DNA of 42,751 nt from Planctomycetota bacterium. GTDB taxonomy: Bacteria > Planctomycetota > Phycisphaerae > Phycisphaerales > UBA1924. The stretch spans positions 1-42,751 of the forward strand of contig JAJRXR010000063.1 in NCBI GenBank assembly GCA_024276195.1, in the 5' to 3' direction. Positions 35,918-42,751 of this stretch are shown piece after piece (within the stretch, counting starts at the first letter, position 1; each line of letters begins with the position of its first letter). The translations under genes were made by a program, and so were the position numbers. The notes beneath the pieces are model-generated. The model saw only the letters and a list, made by a program, of their open reading frames with translations, was not told the origin of the DNA and did no database searches.

Positions 35918-37063
35918 ATGAGCGATCATTCGTGTGCGCAGCGTTCGAGCAAGAGGATAGCGACACAGGCCAACCGGTTGCGTCTGGACTATCGGGAAGA
36001 GGCCGGGCGCCTGGGGGCGCCAGTCCGCCCGATCATCGATGCCCACGCCCATATCAACGGGGAAAGAGCCGCCCAGGTCTGGCGGGAGGTCTGCGATCTG
36101 TACGGCGTCGAGCGGGTGTATTCGCAGACCCAGCTCGCCCAGGCGGAGCAGGTGAAAGAGATCCTGGGCGATCGGATCCGGTTTGTCGCGATCCCGGAGT
36201 ACATGTCCGAGGACCGGAAGCACGCGTTTACACAGGGGTACCTGGACAACGTGATCGAGTGGAACGAGCGGTTCGGGGCGAAGATGGTGAAGTTCTGGGG
36301 GGCGCCGCGGTTTCTGGACTTTGCGGAGGAGTCCGGGCTGACACCCAGCGAGGTGGTCGCGTTCGACGCGCCGTGGCGGATGAAGATCGCCGAAGAAGCG
36401 GTGTCGCGCGGGATGATGCTGATGGTGCACGTCGCCGATCCGGACACATGGTTCCAGACGATGTACCAGGACAGCGCCCGCTACGGGACGAAGGCGCAGC
36501 AGTACGAGTCGTTGGAGCGGTTGCTGGGGGCGTTCGACGTGCCGTGTTTGGGGGCGCACATGGGGGGGTGGCCGGAGGACTTGGGATTTCTGACCGGGCT
36601 CCTTGAGCGGAACCCGAAGCTGATCCTGGACACGAGCGCGACGAAGTGGATCGTCCGCGAGCTGAGCAAGCACCCGCGCGAAGAGCTGGTGGCGTTCCTT
36701 ACTAAGTTTGAGGGGCGAATCTTGTTTGGCTCGGACATCGTGACGAGCGACGACCACATGGAGGCGTCGGACCCGGAGAACAAGAAGTTCGGGAGCCAAC
36801 TCGCGGGGAATAAGTGCGAGGCGTTTGACCTGTACAGCGGGCGGTACTGGGCGCAGCGGACGTTGTGGGAGACGGACTACAACGCCGAGAGCCCGATCGC
36901 CGACCCGGACCTGGCGATGGTGGAACCCGAGAAGTACGACGCGATGAGCGCGCCGAGGCTGGTGGGGCGGGGGCTTTCGGAGGAGATGCTGCGGGTGCTG
37001 TATGGGGGGGCGTGTGAGGGGACGCTGGATGCGTGGTATGAGCGGGGGGAGTTTGACCACTGA
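35918..37063 (+). CDS. Amidohydrolase (PF04909 type)
   Basis: This 381-residue protein is a TIM-barrel metal-dependent hydrolase of the amidohydrolase_2 group. IIDAHAHI supplies the HxH metal ligands near residue 41. MMLMVHVADPDTW, VPCLGAHMGGWPEDLGFL and ILFGSDIVTSDD carry the later His and Asp positions. The family acts on decarboxylation or hydrolysis of ring compounds and other substrates; this one cannot be named. The N-terminus (MSDHSCAQRSSKR...) is basic. It has no Shine-Dalgarno sequence but a leaderless-type promoter. Palindromic repeats start 11 bases after its stop. Confidence 0.85.
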   Translation: MSDHSCAQRSSKRIATQANRLRLDYREEAGRLGAPVRPIIDAHAHINGERAAQVWREVCDLYGVERVYSQTQLAQAEQVKEILGDRIRFVAIPEYMSEDRKHAFTQGYLDNVIEWNERFGAKMVKFWGAPRFLDFAEESGLTPSEVVAFDAPWRMKIAEEAVSRGMMLMVHVADPDTWFQTMYQDSARYGTKAQQYESLERLLGAFDVPCLGAHMGGWPEDLGFLTGLLERNPKLILDTSATKWIVRELSKHPREELVAFLTKFEGRILFGSDIVTSDDHMEASDPENKKFGSQLAGNKCEAFDLYSGRYWAQRTLWETDYNAESPIADPDLAMVEPEKYDAMSAPRLVGRGLSEEMLRVLYGGACEGTLDAWYERGEFDH

Positions 37064-37073
37064 GGTTGGGTGG

Positions 37074-37153
37074 CGTGGTCTGAAGCCGAAGGCGCAAGGC
37101 CACGACGCGGGGCGCCTGCGAGCGTGGCCTTCGCCCTTCGGGCTCAGACCACG
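37074..37153. repeat. Palindromic repeat family C, copy 1
   Basis: An 80-base near-perfect hairpin: CGTGGTCTGA, CCGAAGGCG and AAGGCCAC pair in order with GTGGCCTT, CGCCCTTCGG and TCAGACCACG around an about 20-base centre. A copy at 38201-38285 flanks the other side of the nuclease-like gene in the same orientation. It is followed by GGCACCC. Confidence 0.85.
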
Positions 37154-37274
37154 GCACCCGGCTCGTGAAAACGCGATGATGCCTTGGGTGGCTGACCCGA
37201 TGACGACGGCGCTTCCGCCTTCATATGGTGCCACTGATGGCGGACTGAGCATTGTACATCTCGGCTGACTCGCC

Positions 37275-38177
37275 TCATTCGCGAGCGTACTGCGTGCGTG
37301 CGCACTGGATCGCCTCATCAAGCCGCTGTGCAGATCCATGCTGTCGATCCCGTTCCACCAGCCATGCGAGAAAATGGCCAACGACCTGCTCACGATCAAG
37401 CAACTCGAGGACGTCTGGATTTTCCGGTTGACTGGATGGAAACCGATCGCCGACAAAGACGCGCTTCGTCCCCGGGAGCTTGAGGTAATCGCTCTCGAGC
37501 TTCGCGCGAGTCGCGCCTTTACTGACCTGATAGATCGCGGTTCCGGCAATGAAGTCCATCCCGCCGTCAGCCGAACTTGTGACCGAGAAGCGTCTTAGCT
37601 CAAAGCCCAGCCGGGCGAAGTATGTTGCCATGATCGCGTAAACGCCGATCTCGAACGCCTGCCCCTTATCGCCGTCCGTCTGCACCAGTTCTTGCAGGAG
37701 GCCGATTCGGGCGTCCATGTCATCGGGCGGCAATGCCAAGCACTCGTCGAGTCTGGCGATCCACGCATCTTTGTGCGAGCGGAAGGACGCGATCGCGCAC
37801 CGAATGGCATGAGCCAGCCAATCCCACGATGACGCTTGCATAGAGGAAGCCAACTTGGAGTGGATGCGGTAGCGGCCGGGGGATGCCGTCTCGAAGAGCA
37901 GGCGACGCTCCTTGGTGCCCCTCGTTACATAGGTAGACGCGTCTGAGTAGCGGGTGAATCCAAACTCATCGGCTAGCACATTGTATCTCTTCGTGATCTC
38001 GCCCCCGCCCAGACCTTCGCACGCCATCCCTGTCTCACAGCACGTCAGATGCTCTTCAATCAGGACCAGACAAGGCAGTGACAGCGTGTGCGTCTTGAGC
38101 TTCGGTTTAATGATCGCCCAGATCGCTTCCGCTGCCTTATCCGGAGGCGACGATTTCGACGCGGCGTCGTCAAACAT
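37275..38177 (-). CDS. Putative PD-(D/E)XK nuclease-like protein
   Basis: This 300-residue protein has a winged-helix-like N-terminal half (ITKRYNVLADEFGFTRYSD, then RYRIHSKLASSMQ). The C-terminal half is Mrr/PD-(D/E)XK-like: GQAFEIGVYAIMATYFARLGF (E176), SSADGGMDFIAG (D208) and IYQVSKG (Q217, K220). The order E-helix, D, Q-x-x-K is the restriction-fold core. Base composition is lower in GC than neighbours. It has copies of an 80-base palindrome on both sides. I infer a mobile or defence-type nuclease, but no partner genes are adjacent. The ATG at 38177 is used because upstream in-frame codons run through the repeat. Confidence 0.68.
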   Translation of the reverse strand: MFDDAASKSSPPDKAAEAIWAIIKPKLKTHTLSLPCLVLIEEHLTCCETGMACEGLGGGEITKRYNVLADEFGFTRYSDASTYVTRGTKERRLLFETASPGRYRIHSKLASSMQASSWDWLAHAIRCAIASFRSHKDAWIARLDECLALPPDDMDARIGLLQELVQTDGDKGQAFEIGVYAIMATYFARLGFELRRFSVTSSADGGMDFIAGTAIYQVSKGATRAKLESDYLKLPGTKRVFVGDRFPSSQPENPDVLELLDREQVVGHFLAWLVERDRQHGSAQRLDEAIQCARTQYARE

Positions 38178-38200
38178 GTCGCAATGGTATCGGCGGGTGG

Positions 38201-38285
38201 CGTGGTCTGAAGCCGAAGGCGGAAGGCCACGGTCTTGGCTTGGGCGGTTGCGAGCGTGGCCTTCGCCCTTTGGGCTCAGACCACG
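38201..38285. repeat. Palindromic repeat family C, copy 2
   Basis: Direct copy of 37074-37153 with the same outer arms CGTGGTCTGA and TCAGACCACG and a longer, different centre. Together they bracket the nuclease-like gene. Confidence 0.85.
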
Positions 38286-38293
38286 GCGGGTGG

Positions 38294-38321
38294 CGTGCAG
38301 ACGGCGCCAGCCTTCTGCGCG
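38294..38321. repeat. Palindromic repeat family B, inverted copy
   Basis: Reverse complement of the 25760 copy, including GGGTGG before it. It lies nine bases after the family C copy. Confidence 0.8.
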
Positions 38322-38337
38322 GGGGATGCCGAGGAAT

Positions 38338-38367
38338 CGTGGAGAAGCCGAGGACGGCGTCTCCACG
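38338..38367. repeat. Palindromic repeat family A, inverted copy
   Basis: CGTGGAGA and TCTCCACG flank AGCCGAGGACGGCG, the exact reverse complement of the 25383-25412 hairpin. C, B and A family members lie within 170 bases here. Confidence 0.85.
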
Positions 38368-38422
38368 GCACCCAGCGCGGCACGGCTTGCCCTATCGGGC
38401 TAAGCCGTGGCACCGGATACGC

Positions 38423-39136
38423 CTACGGCGCCGCATCCGCGCTCGCCGCGTCTTCCACCGGCGCCGCCGCCAGCGATAGCAGTTCGATGCGGCGGTGCAG
38501 TTCGTCGCTGAGTTGGGGGTCTTTTTTGGCGGCGAAGGAGATGGTCATCTCGGCGGGGCCGAGGCGGTCGATGAAGCCGGGGGTGGCGCGTTCGAGGCGG
38601 ATGTCGGCGCGGGTGATGGAGCCGCCGAAGATCTTGTCGCCGGGTGTGCCGCTGGGGAACATGAAGCCGGCGCCGGAGTAGAGGCCGACCTGGCCATTGG
38701 CGATGATGAGGTGGCGGACGGTGGCGGTGATGGCGGTCTGCTGGATGGGGGTCCTGCCGGGCTTGGGGCGGACGAACATGTGGACGTGCATGAGCTGGCC
38801 CGAGACGGAGGGATCGCCGGGATTTTCGAGAAGGGCTGTCAGGGCCTCGGCGGAGAGGTCGGTGAGGTAGATATTGGCGGTGTCCTCGTCGGTATTGGTG
38901 TAGGCGCGGGTGGGGAAGGTGGGGTTGAGGCGGGCGCCGGTCTCGACGCCGAGGATCTGGGCCTTGCCCGAGGTTCCTTGGAAGCCCATGAGCGAGCAGC
39001 CGCCGAGGGCGCCCATGGCGAGGGAAGCGACCAGAACCGGGGCGAGGGGCGCCCTGGCGAGGGAAAAACGCCGATAGAAGGACCAAACAGAGGATGCGGC
39101 GAGGCGCTGGGTATGGGGCTGGGCATGGGGTCTCAT
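38423..39136 (-). CDS. Lipoprotein of unknown function
   Basis: This 237-residue lipoprotein has a long arginine-containing signal and the lipobox ALGGC (C47). The mature part has strand-like segments: NTDEDTANIYLTDLS, SGQLMHVHMFVRPKPGRTPI, QTAITATVRHLIIANGQVGLYSGAGFMFPSG and RADIRLERATPGFIDRLGPAEMTISFAAK, suggesting a beta-sandwich. Alanine- and aspartate-rich residues end it. The ATG at 39136 follows a TATTGT hexamer by seven bases. It is divergent from the TPR/GGY gene. I do not recognise the family. Confidence 0.75.
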   Translation of the reverse strand: MRPHAQPHTQRLAASSVWSFYRRFSLARAPLAPVLVASLAMGALGGCSLMGFQGTSGKAQILGVETGARLNPTFPTRAYTNTDEDTANIYLTDLSAEALTALLENPGDPSVSGQLMHVHMFVRPKPGRTPIQQTAITATVRHLIIANGQVGLYSGAGFMFPSGTPGDKIFGGSITRADIRLERATPGFIDRLGPAEMTISFAAKKDPQLSDELHRRIELLSLAAAPVEDAASADAAP

Positions 39137-39143
39137 ATGTGAG

Positions 39144-39149
39144 ACAATA
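39144..39149 (-). promoter_or_regulatory. Putative -10 box TATTGT, leaderless type
   Basis: Minus-strand TATTGT ends seven bases before the ATG at 39136. No Shine-Dalgarno sequence lies between. Confidence 0.4.
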
Positions 39150-39238
39150 CAAGGGCAGACGCTCCAGGGCGCGCTGGACGAGCAACCCCGCCCGATCTCG
39201 GGAGGGACGGAACTCGTACTGCTGATGGAGCGCATGGC

Positions 39239-40699
39239 ATGATGGGACGGACGACCCGTCTCGGCACACGGGCGCGAGCCCGATGGAGGCGCCGAATGCG
39301 ACGCGATCGAACTGGACTGGGACTCATCGGGGCAGCGGCGATTCTGGCCTTGGCCATCGCCCCGGCGTCCGGGCAATCGGGTGAGGTGACTTCCGACGAC
39401 ACCTCTGGCGCCAAGCAGGGCACGCCGCGCACGCCCCCGGGGGCTGCGGGCGCCAGTACGCGCCGCCCGGGCTCATCGGCGGCGCCATCGAGCGCCGGGG
39501 CGCGCAGCTCGTCGGGCCAGGGCTCGGGGGGCGCAGCGACGCGGACGACCACGATCGCGCGCGCGCAGCCGACAACCACCAACCCGCGTCTGCGCGATCG
39601 TTTGTACAACAACGTGCGCCCGCCGGGCGGGACGTACTCGACCCAGCCGCTGACGGAGCAGCAGGATCTCGACAAGCCTCTGCAAGAGCCGGAGGACCTG
39701 ACGAGAGACATGTTCGAGATTCTCGGAAGCGAGGACTTTGACGGGTTCACGGCGTACGCCGTGAACAATGCGGATCTGTTTCTCGACACCCTGACTGATG
39801 CGCAGCGCCGCTTGGTGCGCGTTATCCGGGCCGGGGAGATCGGCAACGAGTATGACCTGATTCTCGTCGATGACGCGATCGGATTCGACATTCAGCTCTC
39901 AACGGGTGATCCGTCGTACGGCGCCGGCGCTCCGTACTACGAGCGCAACTTCCCCTATTACACCATCCCGAACTCGTACCAATGGTGGGGGGCGTACTCG
40001 CTCGGGTACCCGTCTGCGCATGCCGCGAACTGGGGGTTCTCGTACGGGTATGGGTACGGCGGCTATGGCGGCTATGGCGGGTACGGCGGCTATGGGGGCT
40101 ATGGGTATGCGAACCGCTACTACGCCTCTCCCTACGGCTACTACTACAACAGCTATGACAACGGCTACCGGCGATACTGGGGGCCGATCGACTCGACCTA
40201 CTCCGGCGCGTACCAGTCCAGCCAGACCCAGGCTCAGGGCGATGATGCTCAGCCTGCGGTTGAAATGACCACGCTCGAGCTTGCCCGTGTGCTGCTGCGG
40301 GCGGGGCGGGTCGAAGAGGCGATCAAGCTCTACCGGGAGCACCTGAAGGAAGACCCGGAGGACACGGTCGCGATGCGGACCCTTGGCGCCGCCCTGATCG
40401 AGGCGGGGCAGGTCAGCGAGGGCTTTGCGATGATCCGTCTGGCCTACGGCGCCGATCCGGCGCTGGCGGGCGAGGCGATGGACGCCCGGTTGTTCGAGTC
40501 GGCATCGCGCCTGCGCGAGATTGTCCGCAAGGCGGTCCGGGCGGCGAACAAGGAGGAGTCGAGCTCGGGCTGGCTGGCGGTGGTGGTGCTGATGCAGAGC
40601 GAGGGTCGGGACCGGGTGGCGCTGAAGAACCTGGTCAAGGCCGAGCGTCAGTATTTGAGCGATGATATTGCGAGGGCGATGAGGCAGAGGCTGGAGTGA
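39239..40699 (+). CDS. Exported GGY-repeat protein with C-terminal TPR
   Basis: This 486-residue protein has an arginine-rich lead and signal helix (GLGLIGAAAILALAIAPASG), a serine/threonine/proline-rich linker, and a conserved-looking segment (FDGFTAYAVNNADLFLDTLTDAQRRLVRVIRAGEIG). Then comes a tyrosine/glycine tract, YGYGYGGYGGYGGYGGYGGYGY followed by many Y, N and S residues. The C-terminus is TPR-like: ELARVLLRAGRVEEAIKLYREHLKEDPED and LGAALIEAGQVSEGFAMIRLAYGADP. It is likely periplasmic or surface-exposed. Two adjacent ATG codons (39239, 39242) are possible starts. Function unknown. Confidence 0.78.
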   Translation: MMGRTTRLGTRARARWRRRMRRDRTGLGLIGAAAILALAIAPASGQSGEVTSDDTSGAKQGTPRTPPGAAGASTRRPGSSAAPSSAGARSSSGQGSGGAATRTTTIARAQPTTTNPRLRDRLYNNVRPPGGTYSTQPLTEQQDLDKPLQEPEDLTRDMFEILGSEDFDGFTAYAVNNADLFLDTLTDAQRRLVRVIRAGEIGNEYDLILVDDAIGFDIQLSTGDPSYGAGAPYYERNFPYYTIPNSYQWWGAYSLGYPSAHAANWGFSYGYGYGGYGGYGGYGGYGGYGYANRYYASPYGYYYNSYDNGYRRYWGPIDSTYSGAYQSSQTQAQGDDAQPAVEMTTLELARVLLRAGRVEEAIKLYREHLKEDPEDTVAMRTLGAALIEAGQVSEGFAMIRLAYGADPALAGEAMDARLFESASRLREIVRKAVRAANKEESSSGWLAVVVLMQSEGRDRVALKNLVKAERQYLSDDIARAMRQRLE

Positions 40700-40778
40700 T
40701 CGACGCCGCAAGAGGGGGCGGCGAACGCTCGTGCGTGTCCGTACTCATGCATTGGGCTCTCTGCGGGATCCACTCTTT

Positions 40779-41222
40779 TCAGGGAACAGAGTCTTGGCCC
40801 GACTCTTCCTGCTGATGGCGAACAACCGCCCTGCGCAGCTCCTCAAACTCGGAATCGGAGAGAGCACCGATTACTGGTGAGCCGACCGGGTTCACGACCG
40901 CGATGTTCTCGAGCTCGAGCAACCGTATCGCGAGTCGGTCGAGTGTGGGCTCGCTGTAGTCCTCCAACTCGTAAGACATGTTCTGTGATGGCAGATAGGC
41001 GAACGCCCCTCCCGACACCCTCGTCACCAGAACAAACACGGTCTTGAACCGCGACAGGCGGGGATCTCCGATGTTGAATGATGGCACATGGCGCCCCACC
41101 TGTTCACCTTTCGCTTTCGTGCGATCAGGCGGCGTCTGTGGGCTGCACGATATCGCCGATGCGAATACGAGCAGGCAGCAAGCACCAACAACCATCCGCA
41201 AACCGCCATTCGGGTGTGTCAT
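40779..41222 (-). CDS. Small lipoprotein of unknown function
   Basis: This 147-residue protein has a signal peptide with a lipobox, LLVFASAISC, so lipidation at that cysteine (C26) is likely. The mature part includes RFKTVFVLVTRVSGGAFAYLP, YSEPTLDRLAIRLLELENIAVVNP and DSEFEELRRAVVRHQQEE. AGGAG precedes the ATG. No known domain is recognised. It is convergent with the TPR/GGY gene. Confidence 0.7.
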   Translation of the reverse strand: MTHPNGGLRMVVGACCLLVFASAISCSPQTPPDRTKAKGEQVGRHVPSFNIGDPRLSRFKTVFVLVTRVSGGAFAYLPSQNMSYELEDYSEPTLDRLAIRLLELENIAVVNPVGSPVIGALSDSEFEELRRAVVRHQQEESGQDSVP

Positions 41223-41507
41223 GGCCTAGATCTCCTGAGTTCCAAGCCTTCGCCGAGGCCCATTTCATTGTTGACACACAGAAATCCGCAGAAACTCTCG
41301 TAGGGATCCCCGTGCGGGATCAGGGCTTGTCTGCGGTCTTCTGAGGCCTAGGATCCTCTCCAGCCCGTCGGGAGGCGGTGCTGGTATCAATCTGACCCGT
41401 TTGAACCACCGAGCCGGGCTGCTTCATAGGCCGGAGTGGGCGATCTGAAGGACGGCAGGCGAGGAGCTTGTCTCACCCTTGAGCGGCCGGTGGGAGGTGG
41501 AGGTGTT
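41223..41507. other. Leader region before rplK
   Basis: No gene is evident in these 285 bases. secE and nusG, which usually precede rplK, are absent. A short inverted repeat, GATCCC with GGGATC, lies near 41306-41322. The last 15 bases hold a GGAGGTGGAGG ribosome-binding site for rplK. The region probably carries the ribosomal operon promoter; no clear -10/-35 pair was found. Confidence 0.5.
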
Positions 41508-41939
41508 ATGGCCAGGAAGAAAGAGATTACCGAAGTTTTCAAGATCATGGCCCCGGGTGGGCAGGCGACGCCTGCGCCGCCGCTGGGGCCGGTGCTCGGC
41601 GCCAAGGGCGTCAACCCCGGGCAGTTCATCCAGCAGTTCAACGCCGCGACGGCTGCGCTCAACGGCAAGGTCGTCGGGTGCATCGTCACGGCGTACTCGG
41701 ACCGCTCGTTCGAGTTCGAGATCAAGTCGTCGCCCGCGTCGGTGCTGATCAAGGAAGCCGCGGGGATCGAGAAGGGTTCGGGCGAGCCTCAGAACATCGT
41801 GGGGAAGGTGACGTTCGACCAGTGCCGCAAGATCGCGGAAGAGAAGATGGCGGACCTGAACGCGGGGTCGATCGACGCGGGGGCTCGCATTATTGCGGGC
41901 ACGGCGCGTTCGATGGGCGTCGAAGTGGTGGGGAGCTAA
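41508..41939 (+). CDS. rplK: Ribosomal protein L11
   Basis: This 143-residue protein binds the 23S rRNA GTPase-associated centre. It starts RKKEITEVFKIMAPGGQATPAPPLGPVLGAKGVNPGQFIQQFN, the canonical L11 N-terminal domain, and has the C-terminal RNA-binding motif KIAEEKMADLNAGSIDAGARIIAGTARSMGV. GGAGGTGGAGG precedes ATG 41508; a longer start upstream is not family-like. rplA follows after three bases. Confidence 0.98.
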   Translation: MARKKEITEVFKIMAPGGQATPAPPLGPVLGAKGVNPGQFIQQFNAATAALNGKVVGCIVTAYSDRSFEFEIKSSPASVLIKEAAGIEKGSGEPQNIVGKVTFDQCRKIAEEKMADLNAGSIDAGARIIAGTARSMGVEVVGS

Positions 41940-41942
41940 CCG

Positions 41943-42638
41943 ATGACCAAGCTCAACAAACGCGCCAAGGCGAACGAGGCGGCGATGGTCGAGGGCAGGC
42001 TGCCTGCGGGCGACGCCTTCAAGGCGCTCAAGAACTTCAAGGGTCCAAAGTTTGACCAGTCTGTCGAGGTCTGCTTCCACCTGGGTGTGGACGTCAAGCA
42101 GGCGGACCAGATGATCCGCGGCTCGGTCAGCCTGCCCAAGGGCATCGGCAAGGCCAAGCGCGTGATCGCGTTCTGCAAGCCCGAGGTCGAGGCGGCGGCC
42201 AAAGAAGCCGGCGCCATCGAGGCTGGCGGGGCCGAGCTGGCCCGGAAGATCGAGGGCGGGTGGTCGGACTTTGATGTGGCGATCGCGAGCCCGGACATGA
42301 TGCGTGAGATTTCGACGCTGGGCCGGACGCTGGGGCCGAAGGGTCTGATGCCGAGCCCGAAGAACGGGACGGTGACGCCCAAGGTCGCCGAGGCCGTGGC
42401 GGAGTTCGCCGCGGGCAAGGTGGAGTACCGGACGGACAAGGGCGGGAACATCCACGCGGTCATCGGGAAGATGAGTTTCCCGGAGGATGATCTGGTGGCG
42501 AACTACAACCACTTTGCCGAGACGATCGAGCGGGCGCGCCCGTCGAGCGTCAAGGGTGAGTATGTCAAGAAGATCACCGTGTGCGGCACGATGACGCCGG
42601 GCGTCCAGGTGGCGTTCGAGTCTGTCGCAAGCGAGTAA
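41943..42638 (+). CDS. rplA: Ribosomal protein L1
   Basis: This 231-residue protein binds 23S rRNA at the L1 stalk and in many bacteria represses its own operon. It has the L1 signature LGRTLGPKGLMPSPKNGTVT, with KRVIAFCKPE and KMSFPEDDLVANYNHF. It starts three bases after rplK and is followed by rplJ after 13 bases. Confidence 0.98.
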   Translation: MTKLNKRAKANEAAMVEGRLPAGDAFKALKNFKGPKFDQSVEVCFHLGVDVKQADQMIRGSVSLPKGIGKAKRVIAFCKPEVEAAAKEAGAIEAGGAELARKIEGGWSDFDVAIASPDMMREISTLGRTLGPKGLMPSPKNGTVTPKVAEAVAEFAAGKVEYRTDKGGNIHAVIGKMSFPEDDLVANYNHFAETIERARPSSVKGEYVKKITVCGTMTPGVQVAFESVASE

Positions 42639-42651
42639 AGGAGGATCAGCG

Positions 42652-42751
42652 ATGTCGAAGCCTGTGAAGGAAATGCTGGTCCGCGAGTACCTCGAGAAGC
42701 TCGATGGTGTGGAAGAGGCCGCGATCATCTCGCTGCGGGGTGTGAGCGGGA
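42652..42751 (+). CDS. rplJ: Ribosomal protein L10 (partial)
   Basis: An ATG at 42652 with AAAGGAGG before it opens a frame to the window end, 33 residues: MSKPVKEMLVREYLEKL, then AAIISLRGVSG. The place after rplA and the LxxL start are those of L10, the base of the L7/L12 stalk. The rest lies outside the window. Confidence 0.9.
   Translation, partial: MSKPVKEMLVREYLEKLDGVEEAAIISLRGVSG

Overview
The window looks like chromosome from a high-GC planctomycete, most likely class Phycisphaerae. This is inferred from family content: a secreted beta-helix protein ending in a duplicated C...AFGVLDFDDV...GCP domain (GC-type dockerin style), tandem GFTLIE pseudopilins, a CxxCGYDxRG...CPECG membrane protein, a bactofilin pair with a zinc ribbon, and an orphan mraZ. 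A diderm envelope is supported by BamD-like and LptE-like genes and several lipoproteins. No rRNA, tRNA, CRISPR array or transposase was recognised.

Layout. 1-2 kb: two bactofilin-type genes (one cut by the window edge) and a TerC membrane protein. 2-5.7 kb: a truncated VOC gene beside a palindromic repeat, a YcxB-like membrane protein, and aconitase with its own terminator. 5.9-10.7 kb: a secreted beta-helix protein, then LysR and MarR regulators facing away from each other, and a secreted metallo-beta-lactamase-fold protein; a TTGTATATACAA operator lies at marR and, nearly intact, before the metallohydrolase. 10.8-14.8 kb: BamD-like and LptE-like outer-membrane assembly genes, then ftsH. 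15-21 kb: a large glycine-rich secreted protein with a dockerin-like tail, an FkbM methyltransferase, a zinc-ribbon membrane protein, rmuC, and a degenerate receiver protein. 21.1-23.8 kb: a groE operon with two small unknown genes between groES and groEL.

23.8-26.3 kb and 37.1-38.4 kb are accessory-looking patches. Each has one nuclease-like gene (DUF4365-like; a second PD-(D/E)XK-like protein) next to copies of the same three families of palindromic repeats. The first patch also has a 44-residue gene. 26.3-29.2 kb: a periplasmic helical protein, a secreted cyclophilin, a DUF2238 membrane protein and an RRM RNA-binding protein with a clear terminator. 29.3-33.4 kb: two tandem pseudopilins, a DUF2007 protein, small proteins, and mraZ with adjacent MraZ-type boxes and a long, hairpin-dense downstream stretch ending in a terminator. 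33.6-37.1 kb: a flavin-reductase-like protein, a GT4 glycosyltransferase operon and an amidohydrolase. 38.4-41.2 kb: envelope lipoproteins and a GGY/TPR protein. The window ends in rplK-rplA-rplJ.

A recurring feature is a TANNNT hexamer ending 5-8 bases before the start codon, with no Shine-Dalgarno sequence, at several genes; this suggests frequent leaderless transcription. Functions are inferred from family motifs read by eye; no searches were run.
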